From Microbacterium sp. 10M-3C3 (GTDB lineage Bacteria > Actinomycetota > Actinomycetes > Actinomycetales > Microbacteriaceae), in NCBI RefSeq assembly GCF_003931875.1, contig NZ_CP034245.1, forward strand, positions 1,798,001 through 1,862,000: a DNA stretch of 64,000 nucleotides, in the 5' to 3' direction. A model generated the notes under the pieces. That model made no database searches and was not told where the DNA came from. It saw only the letters and a program-made list of their open reading frames with translations. Within the stretch, counting starts at the first letter, position 1. Each line of letters begins with the position of its first letter. The position numbers and the translations under genes were made by a program. This document shows, piece after piece, positions 8,923 through 17,186 of the stretch.

Positions 8923-9146
8923 CAGTCGCCCGCACTTTCCGTCGGGGCCACGATCCGCCCCGTGATGAACGCCTCGACATCCTCATCGCGGTAGCGAACG
9001 TTGTGCGACGAGAGCGCGACGAACGGCAACCCGAGACCTCGGCTGCGCGCACGCTCTGTCCGCCAGTCAGCGAGCGTCCTGATCGGGATGCCCGTGTACT
9101 CCGCAAGCTCCTGCGGAGTCCAGAGGCGGGGGCGGGCGTCGCTCAT
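8922..9146 (-). CDS. Excisionase-like HTH protein
   Basis: I take the start at ATG 9146, giving 74 residues (MSDARPRLWTPQELAEYTG...), because the helix-turn-helix begins right after it. A longer frame to 9266 adds a non-conserved-looking 40 residues. The fold is the MerR/excisionase type: WTPQELAEYTGIPIRTLADWRTERARSRGLGLPFV, then VRYRDEDVEAFI. Its stop overlaps the integrase start by one base. Such proteins bend att DNA and control the direction of recombination. No strong ribosome site is visible before 9146. Confidence 0.7.
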   Translation of the reverse strand: MSDARPRLWTPQELAEYTGIPIRTLADWRTERARSRGLGLPFVALSSHNVRYRDEDVEAFITGRIVAPTESAGD

Positions 9147-9268
9147 ACCAATGAGGTAGGCGGCACCACCCGTCGACCTCCAGCGAACCCCGTAGGACGG
9201 CCAAGAATCGAGTAAACGGACGGGTTCTCGGACAGCCGCAGCAGCGACCCCACCCATGCTCACCATTG

Positions 9269-9294
9269 CACTTCCCTGTGTTTGCAGGGAAGTG
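9269..9294. repeat. Perfect 10-bp inverted repeat near the element end
   Basis: CACTTCCCTG and CAGGGAAGTG flank a 6-nt loop, just upstream of the excisionase gene and at the junction between element and chromosome. It could be an operator, a binding site for the recombinase or excisionase, or part of att. No second copy was found in the window. Confidence 0.6.
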
Positions 9295-9373
9295 TGAGCC
9301 TGCGGAACCCCCTCCGGTTCTCAGATCCTCAAGCCGAGCTGTACTTCGGGGTCTGATCCACGGATCACCGCAT

Positions 9374-9409
9374 CGGGAGCCCGTCAGCCATCCGGCCGGC
9401 GGGCTCCCG
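9374..9409. terminator. Hairpin between element and chromosomal genes
   Basis: CGGGAGCCCG and CGGGCTCCCG form a perfect 10-bp stem with a 16-nt loop. There is no good T run on either side. It may end transcription from the gene that lay left of the element before insertion. Confidence 0.5.
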
Positions 9410-9494
9410 TCGTGTCCCGGGCCGGCGCGCTAACCCAGGTCGGCTGGGAAAACAAGACGGCGTCTTCTGCGGCTTGTCCTGCGACGATGCACAC

Positions 9495-9803
9495 GTGACG
9501 CTCACCGCTCCCCCGCCTCCGTCGGCGGCCGTGCCCGACGAGGGCTGCGGCGACCTGCTCCGGCGTGTGGCCGACGGTGACCGCGCCTGCTTCGCGCAGC
9601 TCTACGACCTCTTCGCGGGACGGATCTTCGGCCTTCTCACGCGGGTCGCCCACGGCGTCACCGCGGAACGACTGCTCGTCGAGGTCTTCGACGAGGTGTG
9701 GCGGACGGCGCGAACCTGCCCGTCGTTCGACGAGGCGGAGGACTGGATCCTCTTCGTCGCGCGGCGTCGTGCCGTCGTCGCCGCCCGCGCCCGCCGCGGG
9801 TGA
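9495..9803 (+). CDS. Isolated sigma-70 region 2 protein (truncated ECF-like)
   Basis: From GTG 9495 the product is 102 residues; a TTG at 9474 would add 7. The segment LLRRVADGDRACFAQLYDLFAGRIFGLLTRV...LLVEVFDEVWRTAR...WILFVARRRAVVAAR matches region 2 of ECF sigma factors, which binds RNA polymerase and the -10 element. The protein stops right after region 2, so region 4 (the -35 reader) is missing and is not found downstream, where an opposite-strand gene begins 13 nt later. It may be a decayed sigma gene or a stand-alone regulator. It is the first chromosomal gene beside the mobile element. Confidence 0.6.
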   Translation: MTLTAPPPPSAAVPDEGCGDLLRRVADGDRACFAQLYDLFAGRIFGLLTRVAHGVTAERLLVEVFDEVWRTARTCPSFDEAEDWILFVARRRAVVAARARRG

Positions 9804-9815
9804 TCTCGAGCGCGG

Positions 9816-10796
9816 TCAGCGGCCGAGCACCGCGCGCACGGCGTCGTCGAGCTCGGCGTAGCGGAACGAGAAGCCAGCGGCCTGCAGCCGCTCGGGGACG
9901 ACCCAGCGGCTCTTGAGGACGAGCTCCGGCTCGGTGCGCAGCGCCCACATCGCCGGTCCCAGCACCCAGCGGGGCGCGGGCAGCGCGATCGGCATGCCCA
10001 CGGCCGCACGCAAGGTGCGCATGAGCTCCCGATTCTCGACCGGATGCGGCGCGGCGAGGTTCACCGCGCCGTCGATGTCCGCCCGCCCCACGAGGAAGTC
10101 GATCGCTCCGAGGGCGTCGTCGAGGTGGATCCAGCTGAATCGCTGCCGGCCGCCACGGCTGTCGTGCGGATGCGGCGCCGCGGCCGTCGCATGCGGTCCG
10201 ATGCCGCGGTAACGGTCGTGCGGGAACCACGGTCCCTCCAGCTGGGGCCCGCCGAGCCCGAACCGCGCGAGGCGCAGCAGCATGCGGGTCGCGGGGCCGT
10301 CGCCGAGCACGATCGCCATCCGCAGTGCGACACGGCGCAGGCCGGGCAGATCGTCGGCGAACAGCTCCGCCTCCCAGTCGCGGGCCACGTCGACGGAGAA
10401 GCCCGTCCCGAGCTCACCGGCGGTCTCGGTCTGCGGCCGATCGGTGGCATGACGGTAGATGGTCGCGGTCGACGCGTTCAGCCAGGTCGCCGGCGGCCGT
10501 TCGGCCGCGGCGACGGCGGAGCGCAGCATCCGCGTGGTCTCGATGCGCGAGCGGTAGATGAGGTCGCGGCCCCGGTCGGTGTAGCGCCGGTCGACCGACG
10601 CGCCCGCGAGGTTCACCAGCACGTCGGCGCCGTCGAGGACGCGGCGCATTCCCGCGGCGTCGCGCCACGTCGCATCGCCGTCGCGTCCGATCGTCTGCAC
10701 GAGCACGCCGCGCGCCGCCCATCGGCGGTGCAGCTCAGAGCCGACGAACCCGGACGCGCCCGCGATGACGGCGCGGGCCGGCATCGGCTCAGCCAT
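9816..10796 (-). CDS. TIGR01777-family NAD(P)-dependent epimerase (SDR)
   Basis: This 326-residue protein starts MAEPMPARAVIAGASGFVGSELHRRW. The GASGFVGS motif is the nucleotide-binding loop of extended short-chain dehydrogenases. NLAGASVDRRYT, SSxATIY-like LNASTATIYRHA and the C-terminal segment ending EKVLQAAGFSFRY-like ...PERLQAAGFSFRYAELDDAVRAVL are typical of the YfcH/SDR39U family. The substrate is unknown. The start ATG overlaps the glnE stop by 8 nt, so it is translated from the glnE transcript. A longer frame upstream of 10796 is only the glnE shadow. Confidence 0.85.
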   Translation of the reverse strand: MAEPMPARAVIAGASGFVGSELHRRWAARGVLVQTIGRDGDATWRDAAGMRRVLDGADVLVNLAGASVDRRYTDRGRDLIYRSRIETTRMLRSAVAAAERPPATWLNASTATIYRHATDRPQTETAGELGTGFSVDVARDWEAELFADDLPGLRRVALRMAIVLGDGPATRMLLRLARFGLGGPQLEGPWFPHDRYRGIGPHATAAAPHPHDSRGGRQRFSWIHLDDALGAIDFLVGRADIDGAVNLAAPHPVENRELMRTLRAAVGMPIALPAPRWVLGPAMWALRTEPELVLKSRWVVPERLQAAGFSFRYAELDDAVRAVLGR

Positions 10797-13782
10797 AGAA
10801 CAGCTTCTCGAACACCCGCCGTGCTCGGCGCGTCGTGGCGAGGTAGTCCTCTTCGACGCGCGTGGCCGAGCGCGGCGGGTACTCGAGGATGCGTCCGATG
10901 CCATCGAGCTTGCCCCGGTCGGTGGGCAGCACGTCGGTGGTCGCCCACGACAGCAGGGTCGCCGCGGAGCGCACGCGGCTCGCCAGCCGCCACGCGGCTT
11001 CCAATCGCTCCGCCGACAGACCGTCGACGAGACCCGCGTCGCGTGCGGCGTGCAGCGCGTCGAGCGTCGACGTCGTGCGCATGCCGGGCACGCCATGCGC
11101 GTGCTGCAGCTGCAGGATCTGCACGAGCCACTCCACGTCGCTGAGCGACCCGGGCCCGAGCTTGAGGTGCCGGGCGGGGTCGACGCCCTTCGGGAGCCGC
11201 TCGCTCTCGACGCGCGCCTTGATCCGCTTGATCTCGCGCAGCCCCTGCGGGTCGATCTGCTGCGGGTACCGCACCTCATCGGCGAGCGTCGTGAAGGCGT
11301 CGATCAGCTTGACGCTGCCGGCGATCCCTCGCGCACGCAGCAGCGCCTGCGCTTCCCACGACAGCGACCAGCGCCGGTAGTACTCGGCGTACGCGTCGAG
11401 CGAGCGCGCGACGGGACCGTTGCGACCCTCGGGTCGCAGCCCCGCATCGAGCTCGAGCGGCAGCCGGTGGTCTTCCGAGTGCTGTCGGAGACCCGCGACG
11501 ATCTGCAGCGCGAGCTCGTGGGCGCGCTGCGGATCGACGCCGTTCGGCCGGTAGACGTACATGACGTCGGCGTCGGACCCGAACCCGAGCTCGCGGCCGC
11601 CGAAGCGTCCCATCGCGATCACGGAGAAGTCGAGCGCCGCATCCTCGGGCGGCACGATCTCCCGCCGCACCGCGCGGAGGGTCGCCTGAATCGTCACCTC
11701 GGTGATCGTCGTGAGGGCGCCGGCCAGCTCGTCGATCGTGAGGTAGCCGAGCACGGCCGCCATCGCGGTGCGCAGCATCTCGCGCCGGCGGAGCGCGCGC
11801 ACCGACCGCATGGCGTCCTCGATCGACGCATGCCGGGTCTGGATCGCCCGGGCCTCCTCCTGCAGCGCGACACCGCCGCGTGGTCGCAGCAGATCGGTGT
11901 CATCCAGCCATGCGGCGGATTCGGGGATCCACTCCATGAGCTCGCCGATGTACCGCGAGCCCGACAGCGCGTGCGTGAGGCTCTCGGCGGCGGCGGAGGA
12001 GTCGCGCAGCATCCGGAGGAACCACGGGCTCTCCCCCAGCCGCTCGCTGATGCGGCGGAAGACGAGCAGGCCGTAGTCGGGGTCGACACCGTCGGCGAAC
12101 CACCGCAGCATGATGGGCATGAGGTGGCGTTGGATCGTCGCCTTGCGGCTGAGACCGGTCGTCAGGGCGGCGATGTGACGGAGCGCCCCGACGGGATCGC
12201 GGAAGCCGATCGCCGCGAGGCGGTCGTGCGCCTGCGCGGCCGACAGCGTCCGCTCCTCCTCGCCGAGGCCGGCCACCGCGCTCAGCAGCGGGCGGTAGAA
12301 CAGCCGCACGTGGATGTCGCGCACCTCGCGCTTGATCGCCTCCCAGCGCGCCTGAATGCCCTCGCCGCTGTCGGCGAGCCCGGTCGCACGGGCGAGCACC
12401 CGCAGCTCCTCCGGACGCGTGGGCATCAGGTGGGTGCGGCGCAGGCCGCGCAGCTGCAGCCGGTGCTCGATCAGGCGCAGCATCCGGTAGTCGCGCGCGA
12501 ACGCCGCCGCGTCGGCGCGACCGATGTACCCCTCGGCGACGAGCGCGTCGAGGGCCTCCAGCGTGCCCCGCTGGCGGATGCGGTCGTCCGTCAGGCCGTG
12601 CACGAGCTGCAGCAGCTGCACCGTGAATTCGATGTCGCGGATGCCGCCCGGCCCGAGCTTCACCTGGCGCGGCACCTCGTCGGTCGGGATGTTGTCGGTG
12701 ACCCGCTCGCGCATGCGCTGGACGTTGTCGACGAAGTTCTCCCGTGCGGCGCTCGTCCACACCTTGGGCTGCACGGCCGCGACGTACTCGGCGCCGAGCG
12801 CGGGATCGCCGGCGAGCGGCCGCGCCTTGAGCAGCGCCTGGAACTCCCAGCCGTGCGCCCAGCGGTCGTAGTAGGACAGGTGCGAGCCGAGCGAGCGCAC
12901 GAGGGCGCCCTGCTTGCCCTCCGGCCGCAGGTTCGGATCGACCTCCCACAGCGGCGGCTCGATCTCCGGCCCGGAGATGCCGCGCATCGTCTGCACCGCC
13001 AGGCGCGTCGCGATGTCGATCGCGCGGGCCTCGGCGACCACGTCGTCATCCAGCGAGCCGCCGACGAAGATCACGTCGACGTCGCTGACGTAGTTCAGCT
13101 CACGCGCGCCGGCCTTGCCCATGCCGATGATCGCGAGCCGGGCCGCGGCGACCTGCTCACGCGGGAACGTGGCGGGGCCGGGGCCGGCCAGCCGCGTGCG
13201 CGCGACAGCGAGGGATGCTTCCAGAGCCGCGCCCGCCGCATCCGCGAGTCGCTCGGACACGACGTCGATCACCTGCGCCGCGTCGGGGTGGCCGAGGTCG
13301 AACGCCGCGATACGGGCGAGCATGCGGCGGTAGCGCGTGCGCAGCGCCGCCCACGCCTCGTCGGCGCCGGATGCGGCGAATCCGCTCGCGTCCGCACCCA
13401 CGGCTGCGAGCAGCTCCGACGCGATCTCCTCGGGACCGGGGAGGGCGCTCCCCGCTCCGCGCAGGTTCGCGAGCTCGTCGGGGTGCCGCAGGAAGAATTC
13501 CGCGAAGCCGCTGGATGCGCCGACGAGACGCCACAGCGACGCCCAGCCGTCCCTGTCATCGGCCAGAGCGGCCACAGCGGCCGCGTCGCGGCGCGCGATG
13601 CGCACGATCGCCGCGACCGCCTCGTCGGGGTCGGCGCCCAGCGCCGCCACGGCGGCGAGCGCGGCGCGCGGCGCGCCGATCAGCTCGCCGAGCTCGCCGA
13701 GCAGCGCGTCGGCCTCGGTCAGCAGAGAGAAGCCGCTGCGCGCGAGGGCGGTCAGTGCCGAGGAGCGCTCACCCGAGGTCAT
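10789..13782 (-). CDS. glnE: Bifunctional glutamine synthetase adenylyltransferase/deadenylase
   Basis: The 997-residue protein is full length for GlnE. It carries two nucleotidyltransferase domains with the G-x-D-x-D signature: GMGKAGARELNYVSDVDVIFV (Asp234, Asp236) and AMGRFGGRELGFGSDADVMYVY (near residue 723). One removes and the other adds AMP on the adenylylation Tyr of type I glutamine synthetase, under PII control. It sits just downstream of glnA2, the same neighbour as in Mycobacterium tuberculosis. The target enzyme GlnA1 is not in this window. The downstream epimerase gene overlaps it. Confidence 0.97.
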   Translation of the reverse strand: MTSGERSSALTALARSGFSLLTEADALLGELGELIGAPRAALAAVAALGADPDEAVAAIVRIARRDAAAVAALADDRDGWASLWRLVGASSGFAEFFLRHPDELANLRGAGSALPGPEEIASELLAAVGADASGFAASGADEAWAALRTRYRRMLARIAAFDLGHPDAAQVIDVVSERLADAAGAALEASLAVARTRLAGPGPATFPREQVAAARLAIIGMGKAGARELNYVSDVDVIFVGGSLDDDVVAEARAIDIATRLAVQTMRGISGPEIEPPLWEVDPNLRPEGKQGALVRSLGSHLSYYDRWAHGWEFQALLKARPLAGDPALGAEYVAAVQPKVWTSAARENFVDNVQRMRERVTDNIPTDEVPRQVKLGPGGIRDIEFTVQLLQLVHGLTDDRIRQRGTLEALDALVAEGYIGRADAAAFARDYRMLRLIEHRLQLRGLRRTHLMPTRPEELRVLARATGLADSGEGIQARWEAIKREVRDIHVRLFYRPLLSAVAGLGEEERTLSAAQAHDRLAAIGFRDPVGALRHIAALTTGLSRKATIQRHLMPIMLRWFADGVDPDYGLLVFRRISERLGESPWFLRMLRDSSAAAESLTHALSGSRYIGELMEWIPESAAWLDDTDLLRPRGGVALQEEARAIQTRHASIEDAMRSVRALRRREMLRTAMAAVLGYLTIDELAGALTTITEVTIQATLRAVRREIVPPEDAALDFSVIAMGRFGGRELGFGSDADVMYVYRPNGVDPQRAHELALQIVAGLRQHSEDHRLPLELDAGLRPEGRNGPVARSLDAYAEYYRRWSLSWEAQALLRARGIAGSVKLIDAFTTLADEVRYPQQIDPQGLREIKRIKARVESERLPKGVDPARHLKLGPGSLSDVEWLVQILQLQHAHGVPGMRTTSTLDALHAARDAGLVDGLSAERLEAAWRLASRVRSAATLLSWATTDVLPTDRGKLDGIGRILEYPPRSATRVEEDYLATTRRARRVFEKLFYG

Positions 13783-13794
13783 CGGCGGACCGCG

Positions 13795-15135
13795 TCAGAG
13801 GATCTCGAGATTGCTCTCGAGCTCGAACCGGGTCACCTGTGAGCGGTACTCGTGCCACTCGCGGCGCTTGTTGAGCAGCACGTAGTTGAAGACCTGCTCG
13901 CCCAGGGTCTCGGCGACGAGCTCCGACTCCTCCATGTACTCCAGCGCGTGGTCGAGGCTCTGCGGGAGCGGCGCGTACCCGAGTGCGCGGCGCTCGGCGT
14001 CGCTGAGCGACCACACGTTGTCCTCGGCCTCGGCCGGCAGCTCGTAGCCCTCCTCGATGCCCTTGAGGCCGGCGGCGAGCATGAGGGCGTAGGCGAGGTA
14101 CGGGTTCGCGGCGGAGTCCAGCGCCCGGTACTCGACCCGCGAGGACTGCCCCTTGTTCGGCTTGTACAGCGGCACGCGCACGAGGGCGGAGCGGTTGTTG
14201 TGACCCCAGCAGATGAAGCTGGGCGCCTCGTCGCCGCCCCACAGGCGCTTGTACGAGTTCACGAACTGGTTCGTGACCGCCGAGATCTCGTTCGCGTGGC
14301 GCAGGAGACCGGCGATGAACTGCCGCCCGATCTTCGAGAGCTGGTACTGCGCGCCCTCTTCGTAGAACGCGTTCTGGTCGCCTTCGAACAGGGACATGTG
14401 CGTGTGCATGCCGCTGCCGGGCTGGCCGCTGAGGGGCTTCGGCATGAACGTGGCGTACACGCCCTGCTCGATCGCGACCTCCTTGATGACCGTCCGGAAG
14501 GTCATGATGTTGTCAGCCGTCGTCAGGGCGTCCGCGTACCGGAGGTCGATCTCGTTCTGACCAGGGCCGCCCTCGTGGTGGCTGAACTCGACGGAGATGC
14601 CGAGGTCTTCCAGCATCCGCACCGACCGGCGGCGGAAGTCGTGCGCGGTGCCGCCGGGGACGTTGTCGAAGTAGCCCGCGGAGTCGACCGGCTCCGGACG
14701 ACCCTCGGGGCCGAGCTGCGACGACTTCAGCAGGTAGAACTCGATCTCGGGGTGCGTGTAGAACGTGAACCCGGCGTCGGCGGCCTTCGCAAGCGTGCGC
14801 TTGAGCACGTGACGGGGGTCGGCGACGGCGGGCGCCCCGTCGGGGGTCGTGATGTCGCAGAACATGCGCGCGGTCGGGTCGACCTCGCCGCGCCACGGCA
14901 GGATCTGGAACGTCGTCGGATCGGGATGGGCGAGCAGGTCGGACTCGTACGAGCGCGTCAGCCCCTCGATCGCGGAGCCGTCGAAGCCGAGCCCCTCGGC
15001 GAAGGCCCCCTCGACCTCGGCGGGCGCGATCGCGACGGACTTGAGGGTGCCGATGACATCCGTGAACCACAGACGCACGAACTTGACGCCGCGCTCCTCG
15101 ATCGTGCGGAGGACGAAGTCCCGCTGCTTGTCCAT
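13795..15135 (-). CDS. glnA2: Type I glutamine synthetase, GlnA2 class
   Basis: This 446-residue protein has the GS beta-grasp (VKFVRLWFTDVIGTLKSVAI) and catalytic domains, with EIEFYLL, the metal/ATP segment HHEGGPGQNEIDLRY, and GSGMHTHMSLF. It ends ...SLDHALEYMEESELV...FNYVLLNKRREWHEYRSQVTRFELESNLEIL. The length and C-terminus match actinobacterial GlnA2. The adenylylation loop of GlnA1 (NLYDLPPEE type) is absent, so it is probably not a GlnE target. The gene lies 12 nt upstream of glnE on the same strand. It should make glutamine from glutamate, ammonia and ATP in the cytosol; its exact physiological role relative to GlnA1 is unclear. Confidence 0.92.
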   Translation of the reverse strand: MDKQRDFVLRTIEERGVKFVRLWFTDVIGTLKSVAIAPAEVEGAFAEGLGFDGSAIEGLTRSYESDLLAHPDPTTFQILPWRGEVDPTARMFCDITTPDGAPAVADPRHVLKRTLAKAADAGFTFYTHPEIEFYLLKSSQLGPEGRPEPVDSAGYFDNVPGGTAHDFRRRSVRMLEDLGISVEFSHHEGGPGQNEIDLRYADALTTADNIMTFRTVIKEVAIEQGVYATFMPKPLSGQPGSGMHTHMSLFEGDQNAFYEEGAQYQLSKIGRQFIAGLLRHANEISAVTNQFVNSYKRLWGGDEAPSFICWGHNNRSALVRVPLYKPNKGQSSRVEYRALDSAANPYLAYALMLAAGLKGIEEGYELPAEAEDNVWSLSDAERRALGYAPLPQSLDHALEYMEESELVAETLGEQVFNYVLLNKRREWHEYRSQVTRFELESNLEIL

Positions 15136-15154
15136 GCTGATCCTCGCCTCGCGC

Positions 15155-15364
15155 TTACTCGTCGGTCCCGGCGGAGCCCCAACCGGACTCGCGCGCGTCG
15201 TCCTCGGCCCACGCGCGCGAGCGCTCGCGCAGGATCTCCGGCGCGCGAGCCGCCTCCTCCTCCGTGTCGAAGGGGCCGGCGCGATCGATCGCGGGCGATT
15301 CGAACCCCCGCTCGACCTTGCCGGTCGTGAGGTTGTACCAGTACTTCTCGCTGTCCGCGGTCAC
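15155..15364 (-). CDS. Small SPOR-like protein
   Basis: This 69-residue protein begins MTADSEKYWYNLTTGKVERGFESPAIDRAGPFDTEEEAARA. The pattern of aromatic KYWYN, then GPFDTxEEAxxA, resembles the short SPOR-domain proteins often annotated beside glnA2 in actinobacteria. It has no signal peptide or membrane segment, so peptidoglycan binding outside the cell is unlikely. Function unknown. It precedes glnA2 by 19 nt and is probably in the same transcript. Confidence 0.65.
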   Translation of the reverse strand: MTADSEKYWYNLTTGKVERGFESPAIDRAGPFDTEEEAARAPEILRERSRAWAEDDARESGWGSAGTDE

Positions 15365-15461
15365 CGTGACTCCCTGCTCTGGCGTGCGGCCCCGGATCGT
15401 CCCGGCGCTGTCTCGATCCTACTGATTCCGCGGCCCGCCCAATGGACGACGGACCCGTCGC

Positions 15462-15467
15462 TAGGCT
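15462..15467 (+). promoter_or_regulatory. -10 element of ppgK (leaderless)
   Basis: TAGGCT fits the actinobacterial TANNNT -10. Its last base lies 6 nt before the ATG at 15474, and no ribosome site is visible, so the transcript should start at or next to the A of ATG. Confidence 0.6.
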
Positions 15468-15473
15468 GAACGC

Positions 15474-16277
15474 ATGGCAACGAGCACGACCCGGGCAGTC
15501 GGGGTGGACATCGGCGGGACCGGCATCAAAGCCGGCGTGGTGGACCTTCAGGCGGGTGAGCTCGTCAGCGACCGGATGAAGGTGCCGACGCCCGCCGGGG
15601 CCGAGCCGAAGGACGTGCTCAACGCGGTGCGCGAGGTGCTCGACAAGCTCGAGGTCGCCGATGACACCGACATCTCCCTGGGCGTCGCCTTCCCGGCGAT
15701 CGTGAAGAACGGGCGCACCCTGTCGGCCGCGAACGTGTCGGACAAGTGGATCGGGTTCGAAGCGGAGAAGTTCTTCGAGGACGGGCTGGGCCGCGACATC
15801 CACTTCGCCAACGACGCCGACGTGGCCGGCATCGCCGAGGTGCGCTACGGCGCAGCCAAGGGTGTCGACGGCCTCGTGATCCTCACGACCCTGGGCACCG
15901 GCATCGGTTCGGCGATGATCTACGACGGGGTGCTGATCCCCAACAGCGAGCTCGGTCATCTTCAGCGCGCGGGTCACAAGCGCGACGCCGAGGGCTACGC
16001 GGCCTACTCCGCCATGGAGCGCGAGGAGCTGTCGTGGGAGAAGTGGGCCAAGCGCCTGCAGTGGTACTACGACTACGTGCAGTTTCTCTTCTCCCCCGAC
16101 CTGTTCGTCGTCGGCGGCGGCGTGTCCAAGCACGCCGACGAGTTCCTCCACCTGCTCAAGCTCGACACGCCCATCGTCCCGGCGGTGCACCGCAACAACG
16201 CGGGCATCATCGGCGCCGCATCGCTCGCGGTCGCGGTGCCCGAGGCGCTGCCCGCCGTCGCCCAGGCCTCCGCCTGA
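15474..16277 (+). CDS. ppgK: Polyphosphate glucokinase
   Basis: This 267-residue ROK-family kinase has VGVDIGGTGIKAGVVDLQ (phosphate loop, residues 8-25), NDADVAGIAEVRYG and LTTLGTGIGSAMI. GELVSDRMKVPTP is characteristic of the actinobacterial PpgK branch, which phosphorylates glucose with polyphosphate or ATP. The ELGHLQ segment matches the sugar-binding motif, but the Cys-rich zinc motif of other ROK proteins is absent, as in PpgK. It is cytosolic and feeds glycolysis. The gene stands alone on the plus strand, with a TAGGCT -10 box 6 nt before the ATG. Confidence 0.92.
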   Translation: MATSTTRAVGVDIGGTGIKAGVVDLQAGELVSDRMKVPTPAGAEPKDVLNAVREVLDKLEVADDTDISLGVAFPAIVKNGRTLSAANVSDKWIGFEAEKFFEDGLGRDIHFANDADVAGIAEVRYGAAKGVDGLVILTTLGTGIGSAMIYDGVLIPNSELGHLQRAGHKRDAEGYAAYSAMEREELSWEKWAKRLQWYYDYVQFLFSPDLFVVGGGVSKHADEFLHLLKLDTPIVPAVHRNNAGIIGAASLAVAVPEALPAVAQASA

Positions 16278-16284
16278 CGCGCTC

Positions 16285-16689
16285 TCAGCCGACGACGGCG
16301 GCGATGGCCTCGATCTCGACGAGCTGATCGGGGTACCCGAGCACCGTGACGCCCATCAGCGTGCTGGGCACCTCGTGGTCCGCGAACCCGTGGTGGACCA
16401 CGCTCCACGCAAGATGAAGGTCCGCGCGGTCGGACGAGGCAACCAGCACCCGCGCCTGCACGACGTCACGGCGAGACGCCCCCGCGGCGTCGAGGGCGAT
16501 GTCGAGATTCGCCAGGCACCGCGCGGCCTGAGCGCCGACGTCGCCCGGCGCGGACGTCCTTCCGTCCGGTTCCACGGGGCACGCCCCGGCCAGGAAGATT
16601 AACCGCGCCCCCGGCGCTGCGCTCGCCGCGTGGGCGTACTCGGCAGGAGCGAGCTGAAGCGAGCGGATCAGGGATACGGCGCTGGGCAT
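16285..16689 (-). CDS. RidA/YjgF-family protein
   Basis: This 134-residue protein has the RidA fold signature: LIFLAGACPVEPDGRT, QAARCLANLDIALDAAGASRRDVVQARVLVA and PSTLMGVTVLGYPDQLVEIEAIA. Conserved members hydrolyse reactive enamine/imine intermediates from PLP enzymes, using an Arg near the R of RVLV/STxxGV. Here the STLMGV segment replaces the usual RxxxxV Arg, so true RidA activity is doubtful. It is convergent with ppgK (7 nt between stops). It diverges from the AraC-type gene. Confidence 0.82.
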   Translation of the reverse strand: MPSAVSLIRSLQLAPAEYAHAASAAPGARLIFLAGACPVEPDGRTSAPGDVGAQAARCLANLDIALDAAGASRRDVVQARVLVASSDRADLHLAWSVVHHGFADHEVPSTLMGVTVLGYPDQLVEIEAIAAVVG

Positions 16690-16753
16690 GAGGTCATCAT
16701 GGCAGTGCGTCGTACCGGCGCCGGATCGGCGACCCGCATGGCATCATCGGCTC

Positions 16754-17176
16754 ATGACCGACGTCCGCACCCTCGCGCTCGTGCGACGGGTGCGCGACCG
16801 GATGGACCGCGAGTACGCGAAGCCGCTCGACGTCGAGTCGCTCGCCGCCGGCGTGCACATGTCGGCGGGGCACCTGAGCCGCCAGTTCCGGCTGGCCTAC
16901 GGCGAGTCGCCCTACGCGTACCTCATGACCCGCCGCATCGAGCGTGCGATGACGCTGCTGCGCCGTGGCGACCTGACGGTGACCGACGCATGCTTCGCGG
17001 TCGGCTGCCAGTCCCTCGGCACCTTCAGCACGCGCTTCACCGAGCTGGTCGGCGTCACGCCGAGCGAGTACCGCGCGCACGGCGCGCAGTACCGGCCCGG
17101 GATGCTGCCGTGCATCGCCAAGCACGTGACCCGACCGGTCAGGAATCGAGAAGCGACGGCCGCTGCGGTCTCGTAG
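16754..17176 (+). CDS. AraC-family transcriptional regulator
   Basis: This 140-residue protein is little more than a DNA-binding domain. Two helix-turn-helix units are visible: LDVESLAAGVHMSAGHLSRQFRLAYGESPYAYLMTRRIERAMTLLRRGDLTVTDACFAVGCQSLGTFSTRFTELVGVTPSEYR. It has no effector domain. I chose ATG 16754 because a CATCAT box lies 6 nt upstream, suggesting leaderless initiation; the frame upstream is not family-like. The VOC and DUF1801 genes follow on the same strand, and this trio recurs in actinobacteria, so it probably controls them. Confidence 0.88.
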   Translation: MTDVRTLALVRRVRDRMDREYAKPLDVESLAAGVHMSAGHLSRQFRLAYGESPYAYLMTRRIERAMTLLRRGDLTVTDACFAVGCQSLGTFSTRFTELVGVTPSEYRAHGAQYRPGMLPCIAKHVTRPVRNREATAAAVS

Positions 17177-17186
17177 CGTGAGCGTC

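Noticed and set aside
9295..9373. Possible tRNA fragment as attachment site
   Set aside because: No T-arm or acceptor pairing could be built on either strand.
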